Shown here: in pieces, positions 9,680-17,877 of the stretch
Layout of the letters: every line of letters starts with the position of its first letter
Numbering within the stretch: the stretch's first letter is position 1
Source: Castellaniella sp047971665
Lineage (GTDB): Bacteria > Pseudomonadota > Gammaproteobacteria > Burkholderiales > Burkholderiaceae_B
Direction: 5' to 3'
Assembly: GCF_047971665.1 (NCBI RefSeq)
Contig: NZ_JBKEAA010000019.1
Coordinates: 62,001-126,000 of the forward strand
Length of the DNA: 64,000 nucleotides
The notes under the pieces: generated by a model
What the model was told of the DNA's origin: nothing
The model's input: only the letters and a program-made list of their open reading frames with translations
Database searches by the model: none
Translations under genes and position numbers: made by a program

Positions 9680-10942
9680 TCAGCTCCGGGCCATGGCCGC
9701 CACGGGCGCGTCTTCCGGAGTGTCGCCCAAGGTGTCGCCCGCCGGGGCCTCCGGGATCTCGTGCGCAGGGATGGCCGGAAGCTCGTGGGATTCGTCGAGA
9801 TGGCTCAGGTATCGCCGGCTGGCGATCAGCACCAGCACGCCCAGCATCACGGCGGCGGCGCCCACCCAGTACGGCACGTGGTCATTGATCGTCTCGCCCA
9901 GATAGCCGGCCAGCCAGGGCGCGACCGCGCCACCGCTGAAACGCACGAAACTGTAGGCGGCCGAGGCTACGCCGCGCTCCACCGGCGCGGCATTCATCAC
10001 GGTTTCGGTCACCAGCGTGTTGTTGATGCCGAGAAACAAGCCGGCCGCGACCACGCCGACCACCAGCACCGTCTTGTTGTCGGTCCAGATCGCCATCATC
10101 GCCAGGATCAGCGCAAAGCCGGTGAGCGCGATCAGGATCGAGGGGATGGTTCCGAAGCTGCCTTGCAGCCTGGGCGCCAGAATCACCGAGGCGAAGGCCA
10201 GCATCACACCCCAGCCAAAGAAGATCAGTCCGACCTGCTGGGTGGACATGTCCAGCGGGAACGGTGTGTAGGCCAGCAGAGTGAAAAAACCAAAGTTGTA
10301 GCACAGGGACGTCAGGGCGACGCCGAGCAGGCCCGGGTGCCTGAGCGCCCGGAACGGGTCGCGCAGCGAACTGGGCCTGGGGCGGGCAGCCGCATTCGGC
10401 AGCAGCAGAAAAGTGACCAGGAAGGCAATGGTCATCAACACGGACACCCCGAAGAACGGTCCGCGCCACGAAATGGATCCCAGCACGCCGCCGATCAGCG
10501 GGCCAGCGGCGATGCCGACACCCAGCGCGGCCTCGTAGAAGATGATGGCATCGCGCACGGATCCCGACGAGGCGCTGACGATGGCGGCCAGCGCGGTGGC
10601 GACGAACAGAGCGTTGCCCAGCCCCCAGATGGCGCGAAAACCGACGATGGCCCGGATCGAATCGGACAGGCCGGCCAGCCCGGCCCCCACGATGATGACC
10701 ACCAGCCCCAGCAGCAGGGTCTGTTTGACACCCAGGCGGCTGGAGACGGCGCTGGTGATCAGCATGGCCAGGCCCATGATGGCCATGTAGCTGGTGAACA
10801 GCAGCGAGGTCTGCGATGGTGTAGCGCCCAGGGAATCGGCGATGGGCTTGAGGATCGGATCGACCAGTCCGATGCCCATGAAGGCGATGACGCAGGCGAA
10901 TGCCACCGCCAGCACAGCTTTGGGTTGTTGCAGCAGCTTCAT
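9680..10942 (-). CDS. MFS transporter
   Basis: This protein of about 420 residues has twelve predicted membrane segments typical of the major facilitator superfamily. The ATG at 10942 gives 'MKLLQQPKAVLAVAFACVIAF', a normal first helix; longer upstream starts add a Pro/Arg-rich non-helical stretch. The early segment 'GLVDPILKPIADSLGATPSQ' resembles drug-efflux MFS members. The C-terminus is an acidic hydrophilic tail rich in Ala, Pro and Glu. The MarR-type gene lies immediately upstream on the same strand, suggesting a regulated exporter. The substrate is unknown. Confidence 0.87.
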   Translation of the reverse strand: MKLLQQPKAVLAVAFACVIAFMGIGLVDPILKPIADSLGATPSQTSLLFTSYMAIMGLAMLITSAVSSRLGVKQTLLLGLVVIIVGAGLAGLSDSIRAIVGFRAIWGLGNALFVATALAAIVSASSGSVRDAIIFYEAALGVGIAAGPLIGGVLGSISWRGPFFGVSVLMTIAFLVTFLLLPNAAARPRPSSLRDPFRALRHPGLLGVALTSLCYNFGFFTLLAYTPFPLDMSTQQVGLIFFGWGVMLAFASVILAPRLQGSFGTIPSILIALTGFALILAMMAIWTDNKTVLVVGVVAAGLFLGINNTLVTETVMNAAPVERGVASAAYSFVRFSGGAVAPWLAGYLGETINDHVPYWVGAAAVMLGVLVLIASRRYLSHLDESHELPAIPAHEIPEAPAGDTLGDTPEDAPVAAMARS

Positions 10943-10982
10943 GATGAGAGAGGTTCCTGGTGTGTGTCCTGTGAGTGAGGTC

Positions 10983-11468
10983 TCAGGGAATGGGGGGGTA
11001 ATCCGGTGCCTGCCGGACGCCCGGGTCGGTCTGCCGATAGGCGGCCTCGAGCAGCGCCGACAGCACGCGCCGGGCATCCTGCAGGTGCGCGCGGTCGGCG
11101 GCGTCGAGCTGATCGAGCAGCGATTCGACGATGCCGGCGCGGGCGCGACGGATTTTGGCCAGGGCCTGATGGCCTTGCGCCGTCAGCGAAATCAGGGAGG
11201 CGCGCGCGTCGTGCGGGTCGGGGATGCGGCTGACCAGATCCATGGCCTGAAGGCGCTGGACTTGTGTGGTCATGGTGGGCTGTGTGCAATGCTCGGCCCG
11301 GGCCAGATCGCCGATGCGGGCGGTTTTCATCTCGTCGATCAGCGACAGGACGCGTGCCTGCGCCAGCGGCACTGTCCAGGCCGTGTGGCGTGTCACCCAG
11401 CGGTTGAGCCGGACGATGCGGTCCAGCAAATCGGCGCCGGGCGAGACGGTGGGCGGGGGATGCTGCAT
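10983..11468 (-). CDS. MarR-family transcriptional regulator
   Basis: A winged helix-turn-helix regulator of about 161 residues. The DNA-binding region is seen in 'RIGDLARAEHCTQPTMTTQVQRL' and the wing in 'VSRIPDPHDARASLISLT'. The ATG at 11468 is chosen; a TTG at 11480 is possible, and neither has a good ribosome binding site. It lies 40 bp upstream of the MFS gene and probably controls it in response to a small aromatic or toxic ligand, as is usual for the family. An AT-rich palindrome lies just upstream. Confidence 0.88.
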   Translation of the reverse strand: MQHPPPTVSPGADLLDRIVRLNRWVTRHTAWTVPLAQARVLSLIDEMKTARIGDLARAEHCTQPTMTTQVQRLQAMDLVSRIPDPHDARASLISLTAQGHQALAKIRRARAGIVESLLDQLDAADRAHLQDARRVLSALLEAAYRQTDPGVRQAPDYPPIP

Positions 11469-11490
11469 ATCGGGATTCAATCAAATATAT

Positions 11491-11503
11491 ATAGACTATC
11501 TAT
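11491..11503. promoter_or_regulatory. Candidate operator/promoter palindrome upstream of the MarR gene
   Basis: ATAGA-CTA-TCTAT forms a perfect 5-bp dyad inside a sharply AT-rich block (about 11480-11515) in otherwise GC-rich DNA. Its place just upstream of the regulator start fits a MarR autoregulatory site, but it is too short to be certain. Confidence 0.4.
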
Positions 11504-11567
11504 GTATTATAGAAGAAAAGCAGGCAGAAAAGAAGGGCGCCTGGCTGAGGCGCCGGGCCGGATGCGG

Positions 11568-12335
11568 TCAGAGCCCGCCGGCGCAGAGCAGGGTCGTGCC
11601 GGTCACATAAGAGGCCGCCGGAGAGGCCAGCCAGACGATGGCCTCTGCGATCTCGGCGGGCTCGGCCAGACGTTTCATGGGAATCAGGGGGGCGACGCGG
11701 GCGGGGCGGCCCGGTTCGCCGGCCATGGCGTGGATGTCGGTCAGGGTGCTGCCGGGCGCCAGCCCGCAGACCCTGATGCCCTCGGCGGCGACTTCCTTGG
11801 CGAGGCCGATGGTGAAAGTCTCGATGGCGGCCTTGCTGGCTGCGTAATGGACGAACTCATTGGCGCTGCCCAGCCTGGCGGCGCTCGAGGAGACGTTGAC
11901 GATGACGCCTTTGGTCTCGTGGCGTTTGAAATTGGCCAGCGCCTCGCGCGCGCATTGCATGGCGCCCAGCACATTGATCCGGAATACGTGTTCGAGGGTG
12001 GCGTGGGTCGTGTTCACGAACGGCCCGATCGGGCCGGTGATGCCGGCGTTGTTGATGAGGCCCAGGAGCGGTCCGATGCGGGTCTCGATTTCATCGAACA
12101 TCCGACGGATGTCGGCTTCCTCGCCGATGTCGGCCTGAATGATGGTAGTCTGGCGTCCGAGGGCCTGGACGGACTGTGCCACGGCGCGGACTGCCGGCTC
12201 GTCCCGGACGTAGTTCAGAACGATGTCACGACCCTGGCGCGCGGCTGCCAGCGCGGTCGCTGCGCCGATGCCACGGCTGGCGCCGGTGATGAGCAGGGTG
12301 TTGGGTTCGATGGCGCTGGTGTGTTGATCGTTCAT
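11568..12335 (-). CDS. SDR-family NAD(P)-dependent oxidoreductase
   Basis: A 255-residue short-chain dehydrogenase. The cofactor motif TGASRGIG stands near the N-terminus, an NNAG segment follows, and the catalytic YxxxK is in 'HYAASKAAIETF', with Ser in the preceding 'NVSSSAARLG'. The ATG at 12335 is preferred to the upstream one at 12371. The C-terminal 'ASYVTGTTLLCAGGL' is typical of FabG-like members. The substrate is unknown. Confidence 0.9.
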   Translation of the reverse strand: MNDQHTSAIEPNTLLITGASRGIGAATALAAARQGRDIVLNYVRDEPAVRAVAQSVQALGRQTTIIQADIGEEADIRRMFDEIETRIGPLLGLINNAGITGPIGPFVNTTHATLEHVFRINVLGAMQCAREALANFKRHETKGVIVNVSSSAARLGSANEFVHYAASKAAIETFTIGLAKEVAAEGIRVCGLAPGSTLTDIHAMAGEPGRPARVAPLIPMKRLAEPAEIAEAIVWLASPAASYVTGTTLLCAGGL

Positions 12336-12392
12336 AATCCCGGGTGTCTGGACGTGGTTGTTTTGAATCATAGATCATGGAGCGACGGTGTG

Positions 12393-12728
12393 ATGGTGAT
12401 ATTCAAAGTGGCGGGTCTTTTCTCTATCACGGCATTTGCAGAGATTGTCGGTTGCTACCTGTTCTGGCAGGTCCTCAAGCGGGGGCATGCGCTTTGGCTG
12501 CTTGCTCCGGCGGTGCTGTCCCTGGTCTTGTTTGCCTGGCTGCTCACGTTGCATCCGAGCGCCGCGGGCCGCACCTATGCCGCCTATGGCGGGATGTACA
12601 TCGCCATGGCGTTGCTGTGGCTTCGTTTTTTCGAGGGGGTCGCATTGACCCGGTGGGATGTGTCCGGCGCGGCCATCGCGCTGATCGGGATGGCGGTGAT
12701 TGCGTTGCAACCGAAGGCGGGTGCGTGA
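12393..12728 (+). CDS. YnfA/UPF0060-family inner-membrane protein
   Basis: This 111-residue protein has four predicted membrane helices and the family signatures 'FAEIVGCYLFW' and 'RTYAAYGGMYI'. The family is distantly related to small multidrug resistance exporters, though its function is unsettled. GGAG about 10 bp upstream supports the ATG at 12393. The same frame is open far upstream antisense to other genes, but that part is not coding. It stands alone between the leftward SDR and AraC genes. Confidence 0.92.
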   Translation: MVIFKVAGLFSITAFAEIVGCYLFWQVLKRGHALWLLAPAVLSLVLFAWLLTLHPSAAGRTYAAYGGMYIAMALLWLRFFEGVALTRWDVSGAAIALIGMAVIALQPKAGA

Positions 12729-12850
12729 TGCCTTTTTACCGGGCGCCTTCGATCATGGCGACCGCCTGCGGTGCCGCAATCCGCAGTTGCGCAGCCTGCG
12801 GGCGCAGAGCGACGAGCAGCGGATGGTCGATTTAAGTGAAGAGCATGGGG

Positions 12851-13747
12851 CTAGCGGATGATCGCGCGGCCCTGATCCTGGGCGCGCTGACGGAACGCGC
12901 GCGGTGATTCCCCGGTCGCCCTGCGGAAGAACCGCGTGAAATGGGCCGGCTCGGAGAACCCCAAGGTGTCGGAGATCTCGCCGATCGTCATGGATGTGTA
13001 GATCAGGCTGCGCCCGGCCTCCAGTCCCAACCGCTCGTGAATCAGTCGGAGTGGGGATTTGCCGGCGTGGGCGCGTGTGATCACGTTCAGGTGGGCAGCG
13101 GTCATGCCCATCCGGTCCGCATACCAGGCTACGTCGTGATGCACCGCGTACGAGGCTTCCAGCAGTTCGCCGAAACGTGTGTGGTGCTCCAGTCCCCGGG
13201 CGCGGGGAAGGGCATCAGGTTCCACGCCGGGATGGAGGCTGCGCAGTTGTGCGTAGATCAGCGTCAGCCAGGCCTCGATCCGGGCATCCCGGAAGTCGTT
13301 CTGGGACAGGTATTGGGCGTTCAGGTGCCCGAACGCATCGCGCAGGCCCGTACCGCCGCCGCGTCCGATCGCATGGATAACGGGTTGGGCGGGCGGGGTG
13401 GCCCGTGGTCCCAGCATCTGGGCCAAGTGCGCAAGCAGAGGGTAGGTGATGGTCACGACATGGCCGCCACAGTCCTCGTCGAATTCGAATCCATGCACGA
13501 ATGCCTGCGGCACTTCGACGATTGCCGGACCGGTGACCGGATGCCGCGCTTCGTCCAGGCAGACAGTGGCCCGTCCCCGGTGCAGGTGGAGGATCTGGTA
13601 GAGACCGGAATGACGGTGTGGCCGGATATGCCAATCGTGTAATCGGCTGCGCGAGGCGATGGTCTCGCAGTGCACCCGTTCGATCCCTGACCACTCTTCC
13701 TGCCCGCCATAGAGTCTGAAGATTGGCGCATGGTCAGAATATTTCAT
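12851..13747 (-). CDS. AraC-family regulator, PobR-like
   Basis: A 298-residue regulator with an N-terminal cupin-like sensing domain ('HIRPHRHSGLYQILHLHRG') and a C-terminal double helix-turn-helix ('ISDTLGFSEPAHFTRFFRRATGESP'). The ATG at 13747 starts 'MKYSDHAPIFRLYG'. It is divergent from pobA with a 164-bp gap, the arrangement of PobR-type activators that respond to 4-hydroxybenzoate. The role as pobA activator is inferred from position and family. Confidence 0.88.
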   Translation of the reverse strand: MKYSDHAPIFRLYGGQEEWSGIERVHCETIASRSRLHDWHIRPHRHSGLYQILHLHRGRATVCLDEARHPVTGPAIVEVPQAFVHGFEFDEDCGGHVVTITYPLLAHLAQMLGPRATPPAQPVIHAIGRGGGTGLRDAFGHLNAQYLSQNDFRDARIEAWLTLIYAQLRSLHPGVEPDALPRARGLEHHTRFGELLEASYAVHHDVAWYADRMGMTAAHLNVITRAHAGKSPLRLIHERLGLEAGRSLIYTSMTIGEISDTLGFSEPAHFTRFFRRATGESPRAFRQRAQDQGRAIIR

Positions 13748-13911
13748 ATTGGTAAGTTTAATCCAGAAAAATCCATTCAAAAAAGAAATGGAAGAGCGCA
13801 CCATTGATGCGACGCCTGGAGCTCGGAAAAGTGAGGAATCCGTTCCCCGGAGCGGGTCCGGCGCCTTCCTGGCGGCCAGGGGACATGATGAGTGAGAACG
13901 GAGGAGAGATC

Positions 13912-15096
13912 ATGGGCATGAAGACACGAGTCGCCATCATCGGCGCGGGTCCCTCGGGGTTGTTGTTGGGGCAATTGCTGCATCGCTGCGGGATCGACAA
14001 TGTGATTCTGGAGCGTCATGCGCCGGAATATGTGCTGGGACGCATTCGCGCCGGCGTGCTGGAATACGGTTTCGTCGACCTGATGCGCGAGGCTGGTGTG
14101 TCCGAGCGCATGGATGGCGAGGGCCTGGTGCATGATGGCTTCACCCTGGCCTTCCAGGGACGACGTGCCCGCGTCGACATGAAGACCCTGACCGGCAAGT
14201 CGGTGATGGTCTATGGGCAGACCGAAGTCACGCGCGACCTCATGGATGCCCGCAAGGAGAGCGGTGCACCGATCTACTATGAGGCCGAGGATGTCCAACT
14301 GCATGATTTTCTGAATGGCAAGCCGAGCGTCACGTTTACCCATCGGGGCGAACGCAAGACGCTCGATTGCGACTATATCGCTGGTTGCGACGGCTTTCAC
14401 GGCGTGTCGCGCAGGTCCGCGCCCAGGGACAGGCTCAAGGAATTCGAGCGTGTCTATCCCTTTGGCTGGCTGGGCCTGATGTCCGAGACGCCGCCCCTCG
14501 AGGATGAGCTGATTTATGTCCATGATCCGCGCGGGTTCGCGCTGTGCAGCATGCGCTCGCATACGCGCAGCCGCTACTATATCCAGTGCAGCCTGGCGGA
14601 GCATGTCGAGGAATGGTCCGATGACCGTTTCTGGACGGAACTGTCCGCCCGCCTGCCCGAAGATGTCGCGGGGCGACTGGTGACCGGACCTTCCATCGAA
14701 AAGAGTATCGCGCCGTTGCGTAGTTTCGTGGCCGAACCGATGAAGTTCGGCCATCTGTTCCTGGTCGGCGACGCGGCGCATATCGTGCCGCCCACCGGCG
14801 CCAAGGGCCTGAATCTGGCCTCCAGCGACGTGTACACGCTTTATCACGCACTGCGTGGGGCCTGCCTGGATGGACGCCCCGAACTGCTGGATCGCTATTC
14901 CGAAATCGCCCTGCGTCGTGTCTGGAAGGCCGAACGTTTTTCCTGGTGGATGAGCATGCTGCTGCACACTTTCAACGATGATGCCTTCAGCCGGCGCATC
15001 CAGAAGGCCGAGCAGGATTACTACACCGGCACCCAGGCCGGCCTGACCACGATCGCCGAGAACTATGTCGGTCTGCCCTACGAGCCGGTGGCCTGA
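13912..15096 (+). CDS. pobA: 4-hydroxybenzoate 3-monooxygenase
   Basis: This FAD-dependent, NADPH-using enzyme hydroxylates 4-hydroxybenzoate to protocatechuate. The FAD motif 'VAIIGAGPSGLLLGQLLH' is at the N-terminus, the 'CDGFHGVSR' motif in the middle and 'GDAAHIVPPTGAKGLNLA' in the GD-motif position. The length of 394 residues equals that of characterised PobA enzymes. A strong GGAGGAGA lies 5 bp before the ATG at 13912; the next in-frame ATG at 13918 is an alternative. Its product feeds both LigAB pairs in this window. Confidence 0.97.
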   Translation: MGMKTRVAIIGAGPSGLLLGQLLHRCGIDNVILERHAPEYVLGRIRAGVLEYGFVDLMREAGVSERMDGEGLVHDGFTLAFQGRRARVDMKTLTGKSVMVYGQTEVTRDLMDARKESGAPIYYEAEDVQLHDFLNGKPSVTFTHRGERKTLDCDYIAGCDGFHGVSRRSAPRDRLKEFERVYPFGWLGLMSETPPLEDELIYVHDPRGFALCSMRSHTRSRYYIQCSLAEHVEEWSDDRFWTELSARLPEDVAGRLVTGPSIEKSIAPLRSFVAEPMKFGHLFLVGDAAHIVPPTGAKGLNLASSDVYTLYHALRGACLDGRPELLDRYSEIALRRVWKAERFSWWMSMLLHTFNDDAFSRRIQKAEQDYYTGTQAGLTTIAENYVGLPYEPVA

Positions 15097-16013
15097 TCCG
15101 TGCCGGGCGCCAGTGCTTGGCGGCGGAAGTCCTTGGGCGACACACCTGTCAGCCGCTTGAAGAAACGTGTGAAATAGCCCGGATCGGTGAACCCGAGCGA
15201 ATCCGAGATCGTCCCGATGGTGCGCGGGGTGTAGATCAGTTCGCGGCGGGCTTCCAGCAGCAATCGTTCGTGGATCAGCTCCAGCGCGGACTTGCCCGCC
15301 AGCGCCTGGACGATGGTGTTCAGGTGGGCGGGCGTGACCCCGATATGCCGCGCGTACCAGGCGACCTGGTGCTGGTGAGGGTGGTGCTCTTCGATCATCC
15401 GGGCGTAGTGCGCCAGATGCTGGCTGCCCGGATCAGTCCCTGTGGCGGTCGTGCCCGCCGGATAGCCCTGGCGGTGGATCCAGACCAGGATGCCCGACAG
15501 CAGCGACTCCAGCAATGGACCGCGCTGCGGGCTGTGCAGTCCTCGATATTCGTGGTCCAGCCGGTGGAGGCTCAGGGCCGCATGCCGGCCGGCCTCGTCC
15601 TCGCCCAGCGTCAGCACCGCAGGATCAGTGGCGGCGCTCAGGCCCAGTCCGAAGCGCACGCACAGCCCGTGCAGCAGCGCGTAGGTCAATGTCAGGATGT
15701 AGCCGCCCGAGCCGGGGCGGAAGATGAATTCGTGGACCACCCGCTGCGGGACCAGGACGAGCCGCCCCGGCCCCAGCGTACTCGTTCGTCCGTCCAGCAT
15801 CACCGTGACTTCGCCCGATTCCAGGAACAGCGCCTGGAACAGGTCTGCGTGTTTATGGGCCGTCACATGCCAATCATGCAATTTTTCCTGCGCCGCGATC
15901 GTTTCACAATAGAGCGGATCCGAGGCCGTCCAGACGTTGCCATAGCCGTACAGCTTGTAGATGGGAATGGCGGTGTGGTCGCGGGCCGGAGGCGCCGGGG
16001 TCGGGGACGCCAT
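15078..16013 (-). CDS. AraC-family regulator, second PobR-like copy
   Basis: A 311-residue AraC regulator clearly related to the one at 12851-13747: both contain a 'YCETIA'/'HCETIA' segment, a 'LHDWH' motif and a C-terminal 'GEISDTLGF'/'GTISDSLGF' helix-turn-helix. The start at 16013 (MASPTPAPP) has AGAGGA upstream; a longer form to 16079 is possible. Its 3' end overlaps the pobA end by 19 bp. It is divergent from the first ligAB pair and likely controls it. Confidence 0.88.
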   Translation of the reverse strand: MASPTPAPPARDHTAIPIYKLYGYGNVWTASDPLYCETIAAQEKLHDWHVTAHKHADLFQALFLESGEVTVMLDGRTSTLGPGRLVLVPQRVVHEFIFRPGSGGYILTLTYALLHGLCVRFGLGLSAATDPAVLTLGEDEAGRHAALSLHRLDHEYRGLHSPQRGPLLESLLSGILVWIHRQGYPAGTTATGTDPGSQHLAHYARMIEEHHPHQHQVAWYARHIGVTPAHLNTIVQALAGKSALELIHERLLLEARRELIYTPRTIGTISDSLGFTDPGYFTRFFKRLTGVSPKDFRRQALAPGTDQATGS

Positions 16014-16166
16014 GGAGTCCTCTGGACAGGAAGTGGCGAGTATCCGCCAAATGTACATTTTTAAAAAACGAAAGTCCATTCTCCGGCGGCCCGTCCGGGA
16101 GCATCATGGACCCGTCCATCCCGCCGCGGCACCAGCGCGGCGGCCTCGATTCCAAGGAGACATCTC

Positions 16167-16526
16167 ATGACAGCAGCGATACGCGAACGCCGGCGGAAAA
16201 TCCCCGGTACCGTCATTTTCGACGGCGATCTCGCCCGCATCGGCTACGCCCTCAATCGCATGTGCTTCAGCTTCAATGCGGCCGAGTGCCGCGAGGCCTT
16301 CCAGCGGGACGAGGAGGCCTACATGACGCGGTACCATCTGACGCAAGCGCAGAAGGAGGCCGTGCGCAGCCGCCAGGTGCTGCGCATGATTGCCGCCGGA
16401 GGGCATCCCTACTACTTGGCCAAGCTGGCCGGGATCTTCGGTCTGGACATGCAGGATATCGGTGCCCAGCAGACCGGCGTCACCAAAGAGGCCTTTCAGG
16501 CCAGACTCACCGCGGCGGGAGATTGA
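16167..16526 (+). CDS. Extradiol dioxygenase alpha subunit, LigA-like (divergent copy)
   Basis: A 119-residue small subunit of a LigAB-type ring-cleavage dioxygenase. Recognisable LigA features are 'GTVIFDGDLARIGYALNRM', 'EEAYMTRYHLTQAQKEAV' and the 'GGHPYYLAKL' segment that helps close the active site. AAGGAGA precedes the ATG. Compared with the copy at 24823-25212 it is shorter and quite different, so it may prefer another substrate. It precedes its beta subunit by 2 bp and is divergent from an AraC regulator. Confidence 0.85.
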   Translation: MTAAIRERRRKIPGTVIFDGDLARIGYALNRMCFSFNAAECREAFQRDEEAYMTRYHLTQAQKEAVRSRQVLRMIAAGGHPYYLAKLAGIFGLDMQDIGAQQTGVTKEAFQARLTAAGD

Positions 16527-16528
16527 TC

Positions 16529-17380
16529 ATGGCTCACATCATCGGCAGCATCAGCACGTCCCACGTCCCCGCCATCGGCGGGGCGCTGGCCCGGCAGAAG
16601 CAGCAGGAACCCTATTGGAAGCCTTTCTTCGATGCCTACGGCAAGGCGCGCGAATGGCTGGGACGCGAGCGCCCGGACGTGGTGGTGATCCTGCACAACG
16701 ATCACGGATTGAATTTCTTCCTCGACAAGATGCCGACCTTCGCGGTGGGCGCCGCGGACGTCTATCGCAACGCTGATGAAGGTTGGGGCATTCCATCTCT
16801 GGCCGCGGCGCGGGGCTGTGTGGACCTGTCCTGGCACATCGTCGAGACCCTGGTCGAGGATGAGTTCGACATTACCACCTGCCAGGAGGCCCTGATCGAC
16901 CATTCGGTCTCGTTGCCTCTGGCGCTGCTCTGGCCAGAAGGCAAGGAAGCCGGCGAGTGGCCGGTCGAGATCGTGCCGGTGTGTATCAATACCGTCCTGG
17001 CGCCGTACCCCTCGGCCTCGCGTTGCTACCGGCTGGGACAGTCGTTGCGCCGCGCGATCGACTCCTGGGATGACAGCCGGCGTGTGCTCATCATTGCCAG
17101 TGGCGGCCTGTCGCACCAGCTCGACGGCGAGCGCGCCGGTTTCATCAACAAGCCGTTCGACCTGCGGTTCATGGACAGTCTGGTGGATGATCCGGCCTGG
17201 ATCACCCAGTATTCCAATGAAGAACTGGTCGAGCTCACCGGGACCCAGGGCATCGAGCTGCTGATGTGGGTGGCGGCGCGGGGCGCCCTGGGTGATATAC
17301 CGGTCAAGCAGCAGCACGCACACTACCATGTCCCGATCTCCAACACGGCGACCGGGCTCCTGGTGCTGGAGCCGGCATGA
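16529..17380 (+). CDS. Extradiol dioxygenase beta subunit, LigB-like (divergent copy)
   Basis: The 283-residue catalytic subunit of a class III extradiol dioxygenase. Iron-ligand regions of the LigB fold are present as 'TSHVPAIGGA' (His) and 'LHNDHGLNF' (His), with the Glu expected in 'TQGIELLMW'. It probably opens the ring of protocatechuate or a methoxylated or hydroxylated relative, using Fe(II) and O2. It forms a two-gene unit with the preceding alpha subunit. A second, more canonical pair is at 24823-26078. Confidence 0.87.
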   Translation: MAHIIGSISTSHVPAIGGALARQKQQEPYWKPFFDAYGKAREWLGRERPDVVVILHNDHGLNFFLDKMPTFAVGAADVYRNADEGWGIPSLAAARGCVDLSWHIVETLVEDEFDITTCQEALIDHSVSLPLALLWPEGKEAGEWPVEIVPVCINTVLAPYPSASRCYRLGQSLRRAIDSWDDSRRVLIIASGGLSHQLDGERAGFINKPFDLRFMDSLVDDPAWITQYSNEELVELTGTQGIELLMWVAARGALGDIPVKQQHAHYHVPISNTATGLLVLEPA

Positions 17381-17402
17381 TCCGGAAGGGCCTTCGGCCG
17401 GA

Positions 17403-17546
17403 TCACCTCGTGGCTTGATCCTGCCGTGCCAGCCAGCCGGTGATCGCCGACAGGCAGACCTCGGGCACCTCGATGGAATCGGTCCAGGTGTCCGCGTCGC
17501 GCAAAAGGCCGTGCAGCAGGACGAAAGAGGGACGCGGGTCGTTCAT
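17403..17546 (-). pseudogene. Alpha/beta hydrolase remnant with internal deletion
   Basis: A 47-codon leftward frame has an AGGAGA ribosome binding site and an ATG, then 'PSFVLLHGLLRDADTW', which matches the oxyanion-hole N-terminus of alpha/beta hydrolases. It continues directly into 'EVPEVCLSAITGWLARQ', resembling the far C-terminus of the same family. The roughly 200 residues expected between them, including the catalytic triad, are absent. The simplest reading is an in-frame internal deletion leaving a non-functional stub. Confidence 0.55.
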
Positions 17547-17637
17547 GGAATCTCCTGGAACGGACAGGGAGGGAAGGTGGGCTGGCGCGGATCGCGTGGA
17601 GCGGTCCGTGGCGGGATGTCCACATGTCCGGTGCCTG

Positions 17638-17709
17638 GATCTGGCCGAGCGCAGCCTGTCATTCGCCGGCGGGATCGGAATCACGCCGTTGCTGCGCATG
17701 GCGCGTCGC
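17638..17709 (+). pseudogene. Flavin/ferredoxin reductase remnant
   Basis: A short rightward stretch encodes 'LSFAGGIGITPLLRMA', which matches the NAD-binding GGIGITP motif of VanB/phthalate-dioxygenase-type reductases. The flanking sequence in all frames lacks the rest of the protein. Such reductases serve aromatic O-demethylases, so this is probably a fossil of an earlier aromatic-degradation gene. The rest of the 17381-17877 gap holds no intact gene that I can see. Confidence 0.5.
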
Positions 17710-17877
17710 CCCGGATCACCGGGAAATCACCCTGTATCGTGTGCACGTCCATGACGCTGCCGCAGGTGGCTGCGTCGATGGCGGGCCAGGCGTACGGCTG
17801 CGATCGCAATCCGCTATAGCTGTTAGTGGTACGCGCGGTCTTACCGGACTGCCCGGATGCGTGGATAATCGGAATTC

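Noticed and set aside
9572..10978. A 468-codon rightward frame opposite the MFS gene
   Set aside because: Composition is extremely Gln/His/Gly/Asp rich with no motif, and the opposite strand encodes a good twelve-helix transporter.
10794..12392. Long open frame continuous with the YnfA-like gene
   Set aside because: The upstream part is antisense to the MarR and SDR genes; only the last 111 codons match the UPF0060 family and have a ribosome binding site.
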